Below, in pieces: positions 55,490 through 64,000 of a DNA stretch of 64,000 bases. The DNA comes from Mycobacterium sp. 852013-50091_SCH5140682 (lineage in GTDB: Bacteria; Actinomycetota; Actinomycetes; Mycobacteriales; Mycobacteriaceae). The notes under the pieces were generated by a model. The model did not search any database, had not been told where the DNA came from, and saw nothing but the letters and a program-made list of their open reading frames with translations. The stretch is from positions 1 to 64,000 of the forward strand of contig NZ_LZTB01000025.1 in NCBI RefSeq assembly GCF_001665685.1. Reading direction: 5' to 3'. A program made the translations under genes and the position numbers. Each line of letters starts with the position of its first letter. Position 1 is the stretch's first letter.

Positions 55490-56377
55490 GTGACAGAGCC
55501 CAACCAGTTCGTCGTCGTCGACCGTCCGCGCCCTGGCGTGGCCCTGGTGACCCTGAATCGGCCCGAGCGGATGAACTCGATGGCGTTCGACGTCATGGTT
55601 CCGCTCAAGCAGACGCTCGAAGAGCTCCGTTACGACAACTCTGTGCGGGTTGTGGTGCTGACCGGCGCCGGTCGCGGATTCTCTTCGGGCGCTGACCACA
55701 AGTCGGCCGGGTCGGTACCCCACGTGGGAGGCCTGACCCGGCCGACGTTCGCGCTGCGGTCGATGGAAGTACTCGACGACGTGATTCTGGGGCTCCGGCG
55801 GCTGCATCAGCCCGTCATCGCGGCGGTGAACGGGGCCGCCATCGGCGGCGGCCTGTGCCTGGCGCTGGCCTGCGACATCCGCGTGGCCGCCGAGGGCGCG
55901 TACTTCCGCGCCGCGGGTATCAACAACGGGCTGACCGCGAGCGAGTTGGGCCTCTCGTACCTGCTGCCCCGGGCGATAGGCGCATCGCGGGCCTTCGAGA
56001 TCATGCTGACCGGCCGCGATGTCGACGCCGAGGAAGCCCAGCGCATCGGCCTGGTGTCGCGGTCGGTGCCGGAAGGTGAGCTGCTGGAAACCTGTTACTC
56101 GATGGCCGAGGGCATGGCGGCGTTCTCCCGCCCGGGAATCGAGTTGACCAAGCGGACACTTTGGAGTGGACTGGACGCCGCTAGCCTTGAGGGGCATATG
56201 CAGGCCGAAGGCCTCGGGCAACTCTTCGTGCGCCTGCTCACCGCGAACTTCGAGGAAGCGGTGGCTGCGCGCGCGGAGCGTCGGCCCCCGGTTTTCACTG
56301 ACGAGCGCTTGCGCGAGGAATCGACAGGCACCGACGAGCGCTTGCGCGAGGAATCGACAGGCACCGACGACAAATAG
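55490..56377 (+). CDS. echA12: Enoyl-CoA hydratase/isomerase family protein (EchA12)
   Basis: A 295-residue crotonase-fold protein. The oxyanion-hole loops are GRGFSSGADHKS (about 62-73) and AAIGGGLCLALACD. Position between trxA and the ABC-F gene matches Rv1472. The last 25 residues contain an exact tandem duplication (TDERLREESTG twice, then TDDK) not explained by the fold. GTG at 55490 is preferred over 55481 by the leaderless -10. Confidence 0.9.
   Translation: MTEPNQFVVVDRPRPGVALVTLNRPERMNSMAFDVMVPLKQTLEELRYDNSVRVVVLTGAGRGFSSGADHKSAGSVPHVGGLTRPTFALRSMEVLDDVILGLRRLHQPVIAAVNGAAIGGGLCLALACDIRVAAEGAYFRAAGINNGLTASELGLSYLLPRAIGASRAFEIMLTGRDVDAEEAQRIGLVSRSVPEGELLETCYSMAEGMAAFSRPGIELTKRTLWSGLDAASLEGHMQAEGLGQLFVRLLTANFEEAVAARAERRPPVFTDERLREESTGTDERLREESTGTDDK
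56300..56365 (+). repeat. Perfect tandem duplication of 33 bp inside echA12
   Basis: The 33-base unit starting GACGAGCGCTTGCGCG occurs at 56300-56332 and again without mismatch at 56333-56365. It adds 11 codons in frame. A degenerate trace (GTCAGGCACCAACGACA) follows the stop codon at about 56381-56397. Confidence 0.95.
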
Positions 56378-56425
56378 CCGTCAGGCACCAACGACACATG
56401 AGACAACAGGCAGGGAGGCAGTAGC

Positions 56426-58054
56426 GTGATCACCGCAACGGACCTGGAGGTCCGCGCCGGCGCGCGCACACTGCTGTCCATCGAGGGTTCGGCGCTGCGG
56501 ATCCAGCCCGGCGACCGGATCGGTCTGGTCGGCCGCAACGGCGCGGGCAAGACCACCACGATGCGGATTCTCGCCGGTGAGGGCGAGCCGTACGCCGGCA
56601 CTGTCACGCGGACCGGCGAGATCGGTTACCTGCCACAGGATCCCCGGGAAGGCAACCTTGACGTGCTGGCCCGTGACCGCGTCCTCTCGGCGCGTGGCCT
56701 GGACGCGCTGCTGGCTGATCTGGAGAAGCAGCAGGCGCTGATGGCCGAGGTGGCCGACGACGCCGCCCGCGACAAGGCCGTGCGGAAGTACGGTCAGCTG
56801 GAGGAGCGCTTCGCCGCCCTTGGCGGGTACGCGGCCGAGAGCGAGGCAGGTCGTATCTGCGCGAGCCTGGCGTTGCCGGACCGTGTCCTGACCCAGCCGC
56901 TGCGGACCCTCTCGGGTGGTCAGCGCCGGCGGGTGGAACTGGCCCGCATTCTGTTCGCGGCGTCCGATACGGGATCGGGTTCGGCTACCACCTTGCTGCT
57001 CGACGAGCCCACAAACCACCTCGACGCCGACTCGATCGGGTGGCTGCGGACCTTCCTGCAGAACCATGCCGGTGGTCTGGTGGTCATCAGCCACAACGTC
57101 GAGCTGCTGGCTGACGTCGTCAACCGGGTGTGGTTCCTGGACGCGGTGCGTGGCGAGGCCGATGTCTACAACATGGGCTGGCAGAAATACCTCGACGCCC
57201 GCGCGACCGACGAGCAGCGCCGTCGTCGGGAGCGCGCCAACGCGGAGAAGAAGGCGGGCGCACTTCGCGCCCAGGCCGCCAAGATGGGCGCCAAGGCCAC
57301 GAAAGCCGTTGCCGCGCAGAACATGTTGCGTCGAGCCGAGCGGATGATCGCCGAGCTGGACGCTGAACGGGTTGCCGATAAGGTGGCCCGGATCAAATTC
57401 CCGAGCCCGGCGCCGTGTGGTAAGACGCCGCTGGTGGCCAAGGGGCTGACCAAGACGTACGGGTCGCTGGAGATCTTCACCGGTGTCGACCTGGCCATCG
57501 ACCGCGGATCGCGGGTTGTGGTGCTCGGACTCAACGGTGCGGGCAAGACCACCCTGCTGCGTCTGCTGGCGGGTGCGGAAACCGCCGATGCGGGCGCCCT
57601 TGAGCCGGGCCATGGCCTCAAACTCGGCTACTTCGCGCAGGAACACGACACCCTCGACGATCACGCCACGGTGTGGGAGAACATCCGGCATGCAGCGCCC
57701 GACACGGGGGAGCAGGATCTACGAGGTCTGTTGGGCGCCTTCATGTTCACCGGGCCGCAGCTCGAGCAGCCGGCCGGAACGCTGTCCGGCGGCGAGAAGA
57801 CCCGACTGGCGCTGGCCGGCCTGGTCGCCTCGACCGCCAATGTGCTGCTGCTCGACGAGCCGACCAACAACCTGGACCCGGCATCGCGCGAGCAGGTGCT
57901 CGACGCGTTGCGCAGTTATCAGGGCGCGGTGGTGTTGGTGACGCACGATCCGGGCGCGGCCGAGGCGCTCGACCCGCAGCGCGTGGTGCTGTTGCCCGAC
58001 GGTACCGAGGATTTCTGGTCGGCGGAGTACCGCGACCTCATCGAGCTGGCTTGA
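56426..58054 (+). CDS. ABC-F family ATPase (Rv1473 type)
   Basis: A soluble 542-residue protein with two ABC cassettes and no membrane domain. First Walker A GRNGAGKTTT (about 35), signature LSGGQRRR and Walker B LLLDEPTNHLD. Second Walker A GLNGAGKTTL, signature LSGGEKTR and LLLDEPTNNLD. A long charged linker (about 245-330) separates them. ABC-F proteins act on ribosomes in translation or antibiotic protection; the second cassette ends without an Arm extension. GTG with AGGGAGGC upstream. Confidence 0.92.
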   Translation: MITATDLEVRAGARTLLSIEGSALRIQPGDRIGLVGRNGAGKTTTMRILAGEGEPYAGTVTRTGEIGYLPQDPREGNLDVLARDRVLSARGLDALLADLEKQQALMAEVADDAARDKAVRKYGQLEERFAALGGYAAESEAGRICASLALPDRVLTQPLRTLSGGQRRRVELARILFAASDTGSGSATTLLLDEPTNHLDADSIGWLRTFLQNHAGGLVVISHNVELLADVVNRVWFLDAVRGEADVYNMGWQKYLDARATDEQRRRRERANAEKKAGALRAQAAKMGAKATKAVAAQNMLRRAERMIAELDAERVADKVARIKFPSPAPCGKTPLVAKGLTKTYGSLEIFTGVDLAIDRGSRVVVLGLNGAGKTTLLRLLAGAETADAGALEPGHGLKLGYFAQEHDTLDDHATVWENIRHAAPDTGEQDLRGLLGAFMFTGPQLEQPAGTLSGGEKTRLALAGLVASTANVLLLDEPTNNLDPASREQVLDALRSYQGAVVLVTHDPGAAEALDPQRVVLLPDGTEDFWSAEYRDLIELA

Positions 58055-58179
58055 GTTTGTTGCACTCGCCAAAACCGGATCGACGCCAAATCCTAAGACG
58101 TTGGCCAATTTCGCCCGCCGACGTGTGAGCTGTTTCTAGTCTGGGTAACCGTCGGGACATCCACAGCGGGGAGATGTCG

Positions 58180-58374
58180 ATGAAGGAAACCAACAAGACC
58201 CGGGACGAATTGCTGACCGAGTTGCGTAGCGCCTACGAGAGGGGCGCCAGCATCCGCTCGCTGGTTGCTACGACGGGTCGGTCGTACGGTTCGATACACA
58301 GCTTGCTGCGCGAATCGGGCACCACCATGCGCAGCAGAGGTGGACCCAATCATCGCACCCGAGCCCGGGCCTGA
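58180..58374 (+). CDS. Small helix-turn-helix protein (Rv1473A type)
   Basis: A 64-residue basic protein with a central HTH (RSAYERGASIRSLVATTGRSYGSIHSLLRESG) and an Arg-rich tail that may contact the DNA backbone. It resembles small HTH regulators such as Rv1473A. ATG at 58180 is preferred because GGGGAG lies six bases upstream; ATG at 58174 adds two residues. Convergent with acnR, with a 28-base gap. Confidence 0.85.
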   Translation: MKETNKTRDELLTELRSAYERGASIRSLVATTGRSYGSIHSLLRESGTTMRSRGGPNHRTRARA

Positions 58375-58402
58375 GCGCAGAGCCGTTGCGGCGCAGCCGG
58401 TT

Positions 58403-58987
58403 TCAGTGATCGGCTGAAGGCGGGTGTTGTTGCCGCACCGATGCCTCCACGAGGTCGAGGACCGCACTGAGATTCTTGGGGTCCTCGCCCGAGGCCAGCC
58501 GCGCCACCAGGCCGTCAAGCACCAGGTCCAGATAGATGTGCAGAACCGCGCTCGGGACGTCGTCGCGCAACCGTCCGGCTTGCTTCTGCCGCCGTAGCCG
58601 TTCGGTGGTGGCAGCGGACAGTTCGGCCGACCGCTCTGCCCAGCCCTGGTGAAATGCCGGATCATTACGCAGTTTTCGGGCGATCTCCAGCCGGGTGGCC
58701 AGCCAGTCGAACTGCTCGGGCGCGGCCAGCATGTTGCGCATCACCTGGATCAGACCCTCGCGGGCGGCCACGTCGGCCATCCGCTCGGCGTCCTCGCGGG
58801 CCAGTTCGAAGAACAAGGTGTCCTTGTCCTTGAAGTGGTGAAAGATTGCGCCGCGCGACAGCCCGATGGTTTGTTCGAGCCGCCGCACGGTCGCACTCTC
58901 GTACCCGTACTGAGCGAAGCAGCGCCGGGCGCCGTCGAGAATCTGGCGGCGGCGGGCTGCCAGATGGTCGTCGGTCACCCGGGGCAC
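58403..58987 (-). CDS. acnR: TetR-family repressor of aconitase (AcnR)
   Basis: A 194-residue TetR regulator. The HTH is at about 25-55 (ATVRRLEQTIGLSRGAIFHHFKDKDTLF) followed by an all-helical ligand domain. It lies directly downstream of acn, as in corynebacteria, where AcnR represses acn. GTG start with GAGGAG upstream. A corynebacterial AcnR-type operator is seen before acn (61939-61954), which supports this identity. Confidence 0.9.
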   Translation of the reverse strand: MPRVTDDHLAARRRQILDGARRCFAQYGYESATVRRLEQTIGLSRGAIFHHFKDKDTLFFELAREDAERMADVAAREGLIQVMRNMLAAPEQFDWLATRLEIARKLRNDPAFHQGWAERSAELSAATTERLRRQKQAGRLRDDVPSAVLHIYLDLVLDGLVARLASGEDPKNLSAVLDLVEASVRQQHPPSADH

Positions 58988-59051
58988 TGGTTCACTCCTC
59001 GCGCAGGCGCCTGGCGTAGCGCCATAGCTGATTTGGTTGTTCCGGCCAGGA

Positions 59052-61934
<2,883 letters not shown>

Positions 61935-61938
61935 TTAA

Positions 61939-61954
61939 CAGTACGCTTGTCCTG
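61939..61954. promoter_or_regulatory. AcnR-type operator upstream of acn
   Basis: CAGTAC-GCTT-GTCCTG closely fits the corynebacterial AcnR site CAGNACNNNCGTACTG (11 of 13 defined positions). It lies about 59 bases before the acn ATG, next to the presumed acn -10. Together with acnR downstream of acn it indicates repression of aconitase. Confidence 0.6.
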
Positions 61955-62139
61955 CAATGCGCCGCAGGGCGCGTAACAGTCTTCTCTTGTTGCTTCGCCG
62001 GTGCTACCCGGACGGCCGGATTCGACCATCCGTCGCCGCGGCGTGGGCCGCGTCAGCTCCCGGGCGCCCAAACTTACCGGGGTAGCCCACGCCCGAGCGT
62101 GACGGCCGTGTCGCTGCTCGCCGACTCAACGACACGGCG

Positions 62140-62145
62140 TACCGT
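62140..62145 (+). promoter_or_regulatory. -10 element of a leaderless transcript for the 62152 gene
   Basis: TACCGT ends six bases before the GTG at 62152. Confidence 0.45.
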
Positions 62146-62151
62146 GCCCCT

Positions 62152-62760
62152 GTGACTGGACCGCACGTCATCCCGTTTTTGCCTGCCTTCATCCCGGTCG
62201 AGGTGTGTGACACCGTGGGACTGAGCCCGGCGCAACCTGATGGCGTCGCCCACTGCATGGCGGCCGTGCAGGCCGACGTCGCCGACGACGGGGTGAGCGC
62301 ACCCGCCGCCGACGTGCCGGAGCTTCGCCAGGTGGTCAGCGACGCGCGGCAGGCGGGCGTCGACCTCAAGGTCATCGTGGTGCCGAAGAATCCGTTCATC
62401 GACACCCCGCTGCGGGACATCGCCACCGAGGTCGGTCAGGCCAATCCCGGGTCGACCGTGCTCGCCATCAGTCCGTCATTTGCCGGCACGTACAGCGAGT
62501 CGATAGATCGGGTCACTTTGGAGGCCGGACAAGACGTTGCCAAGACGGGTAACCCGGTGCAGTCGGCACGGAATTTCGTCGATCAGATAACGACTCCGAT
62601 TTTCCCGTGGACAACCCTGACGATCGCGTTGACGCTAGGGGTGGCCGCGGCCGCCGTCATCACCCGCGTCCTGCAGGTTCGTGGCAAACGTGCCGCGGCG
62701 TCGACTGCCGGGACGGGCTCGCAGAGCGAGCCCGCGGATCCATCGAACATTAGTTCGTAA
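62152..62760 (+). CDS. Rv1476-type membrane protein
   Basis: A 202-residue protein with a hydrophobic N-terminal stretch (residues 5-20), a soluble domain (DLKVIVVPKNPFIDTPLRDIATEVGQANPGSTVLAISP) and a C-terminal membrane helix (about 160-182) with a basic cytoplasmic tail. Conserved upstream of ripA in mycobacteria (DUF6676-like); function unknown, possibly a partner for the RipA/RipB wall hydrolases by context. Confidence 0.85.
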   Translation: MTGPHVIPFLPAFIPVEVCDTVGLSPAQPDGVAHCMAAVQADVADDGVSAPAADVPELRQVVSDARQAGVDLKVIVVPKNPFIDTPLRDIATEVGQANPGSTVLAISPSFAGTYSESIDRVTLEAGQDVAKTGNPVQSARNFVDQITTPIFPWTTLTIALTLGVAAAAVITRVLQVRGKRAAASTAGTGSQSEPADPSNISS

Positions 62761-62782
62761 ATTCCTCGAATATCACTAAACG

Positions 62783-62893
62783 GTCACACTATTCGCAATT
62801 ACATATCTGTAATTTGTGACTAAAGTTTCTTTAGCTTCTCATGTGACGTACGGTGCAAACGGTACCCATTGTTGTAGTTGTGCTTTGTGTGAC
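62783..62893. promoter_or_regulatory. Nested inverted repeats and GTCACA/TGTGAC elements before ripA
   Basis: An AT-rich region has a perfect seven-base inverted repeat AATTACA-TATC-TGTAATT (62797-62814) flanked by GTCACA (62783-62788) and TGTGAC (62815-62820). Further TGTGAC elements occur at 62842-62847 and 62888-62893. GTCACA is the core of the MtrA binding motif, and ripA is a known MtrA target in M. tuberculosis; CRP-type sites also use TGTGA, so that is the alternative. Confidence 0.55.
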
Positions 62894-62960
62894 TTCTGCG
62901 CAAAGGCTGCGAGCAAACCTGCCGGTACGCCGTCGTTGAGCCCAAGGAGACTTGAGTCGC

Positions 62961-64000
62961 ATGAGACGCTCCCTTCGCGCCTCTAGGTCGCAGTTGTACG
63001 GCCGCATCTGCGCCGTACCGCTGACGATCGGGATGCTGCTCGCCACGGCTCTGGCCGGCGGTGTCCCACCGGCGGTCGCCGAACCCGGCGGCCCGGAGGA
63101 CGTTGCGAGTCTGGTTGCCGCCGTGGCCAATGCGAACCAGAAGCTGCAGGAGTTGGGTGCCGACATCCAGACCCAGCAGGAGAGCGTCAACAAGGCGATC
63201 GTCGCGGTGCAGGACGCGCGCGACGCCGCCGACGCGGCCAACCGCGAAGTGACCGCCAGTCAGCAGGGCATCGCCGACGCCAACGCCGCCATCGCCGCCG
63301 CGCAGAAACGCTTCGACACTTTCGCTGCGGCCAGCTACGTCAACGGCCCGTCCAGCTCGTACCTGACCGCGGCCGACCCCGCCGACATGATCGACGCGGC
63401 CGCCACCAGCCAGACTCTGGCCGTCAGCTCCGATCAGGTGATGGCCGACCTGCAGCGGGCCCGGACCGAACAGGTGAACCGGGAATCAACCGCCCGGCTG
63501 GCCAAGCAGAAGGCCGACCAGGCCGCCCGCGACGCCCAGGCCAGCCAGGATTCCGCGGTGTCGGCACTCAAGGACGCTCAGCAGACCTTCGGCACCCAGC
63601 GTGACCAGTTGCAGCAGCTCACCGCGCAACGTGCCGCGGCCCAGGCCAAACTCGACCAGGCGCGGCCCATGTCGGGACCGGCGGGCAATACGCCCGCTGC
63701 GACCCTTCCGCAGGCGAACCCGGGCAACTGGGACCGCGCTCCCGGGGCAGCGGGACAACGCCCCGCCAACTGGGACAGCCAGTGGGACCCCACACTGCCC
63801 GCGATCCCGAGCGCGTTCGTGCAGGGTGACCCGGTCGCAATCATCAACACCGTGCTGGGCATCTCGTCGACGTCGGCGCAGGTCACCCAGAACATGGGCC
63901 GTAGCTTCCTGCAGAAGATGGGCATCCTGCCCACGCCGACGGGCTACACCAACGGCGCCATTCCCCGGGTCTACGGGCGGCAGGCCTCCGAGTACGTCAT
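62961..64000 (+). CDS. ripA: Peptidoglycan endopeptidase RipA (5' part, truncated by the window)
   Basis: The first 346 residues of a secreted wall hydrolase needed for daughter-cell separation. Signal peptide cleaved after AVA (about residue 40), then a long coiled-coil segment (about 45-220) that inhibits or positions the enzyme, then a Pro-rich linker (about 222-265). The catalytic NlpC/P60 domain would lie beyond the window. ATG at 62961 has AAGGAGA upstream. Identity rests on the signal/coiled-coil layout and on acn/Rv1476 synteny (Rv1477). Confidence 0.92.
   Translation, partial: MRRSLRASRSQLYGRICAVPLTIGMLLATALAGGVPPAVAEPGGPEDVASLVAAVANANQKLQELGADIQTQQESVNKAIVAVQDARDAADAANREVTASQQGIADANAAIAAAQKRFDTFAAASYVNGPSSSYLTAADPADMIDAAATSQTLAVSSDQVMADLQRARTEQVNRESTARLAKQKADQAARDAQASQDSAVSALKDAQQTFGTQRDQLQQLTAQRAAAQAKLDQARPMSGPAGNTPAATLPQANPGNWDRAPGAAGQRPANWDSQWDPTLPAIPSAFVQGDPVAIINTVLGISSTSAQVTQNMGRSFLQKMGILPTPTGYTNGAIPRVYGRQASEYV

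Overview
The window is about 64 kb of GC-rich actinobacterial chromosome and is almost certainly from a mycobacterium, most likely a fast-growing Mycolicibacterium. Gene content and order follow the Mycobacterium tuberculosis stretch Rv1406-Rv1477 (fmt, rsmB, ribD, P55/lprG, riboflavin operon, uvrC-rapZ-yvcK-whiA, gap-pgk-tpi-secG, pentose-phosphate cluster, ctaB/ctaA, mptB, suf operon, trxA, echA12, acn, ripA). Genes absent from M. tuberculosis or typical of environmental species are present too: phosphoenolpyruvate carboxylase, an MspA-type porin and an intein-free SufB. No PE/PPE genes, insertion sequences, prophage, CRISPR array, tRNA or rRNA were recognised. The comparisons with M. tuberculosis are from memory, not from an alignment.

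Bases 1-53 are not genomic. They read as a residual Illumina Nextera adapter (P7 tail, i7 index, transposase end), so the real sequence starts at base 54 and the contig end is artificial. Layout: 54-2985 LemA, fmt, rsmB; 2982-11811 riboflavin genes (ribD, ribC, ribBA, ribH) interrupted by a minus-strand ABC/FtsX efflux pair and the lprG-P55 lipid-export pair; 11847-20517 a gamma-glutamyltransferase lipoprotein, uvrC, the rapZ-yvcK-whiA cell-growth regulators and an SLC13-type anion permease; 20666-25258 lower glycolysis (gap, pgk, tpiA), secG, an MspA-like porin and an overlapping secreted Pro/Thr-rich protein; 25312-30061 ppc, two small unknown proteins and an iron-box-controlled ferredoxin reductase; 30140-36595 minus-strand pentose-phosphate operon tkt-tal-zwf-opcA-pgl; 36832-41742 haem O/A synthesis (ctaB, ctaA) around a DUF1254-type protein, a quinone oxidoreductase and an ATP-grasp enzyme; 41798-45226 an ABC exporter and the mannosyltransferase MptB; 45347-51588 the sufR-B-D-C-S-U-T iron-sulfur operon; 51616-58374 accessory genes (membrane protein, HhH-like protein, MarR-GNAT fusion, Old Yellow Enzyme, thioredoxin, enoyl-CoA hydratase, ABC-F ATPase, small HTH protein); 58403-64000 acnR, acn, an Rv1476-type membrane protein and the 5' part of ripA.

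The genes form four functional groups: flavin synthesis with flavoenzymes; central carbon flux (glycolysis, pentose phosphate, PEP carboxylation, aconitase); iron-sulfur and haem-cofactor supply; and envelope transport or remodelling (LprG/P55, MptB, porin, RipA).

The most informative new signals are regulatory. They include an IdeR-type iron box before the ferredoxin reductase, a palindrome lying on the sufR -10 and start codon, an AcnR-type operator before acn, a palindrome covering the -10 of the MarR-GNAT gene, a nested repeat set carrying GTCACA/TGTGAC elements before ripA, and an 18-codon upstream ORF whose stop overlaps the ribBA start. About 18 starts show the leaderless arrangement, a TANNNT-like hexamer 5-7 bases before the start codon. 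I did not find a clearly unprecedented multi-gene system. The least-explained modules are the porin plus Pro/Thr-rich protein operon and the small genes at 28124-28698.
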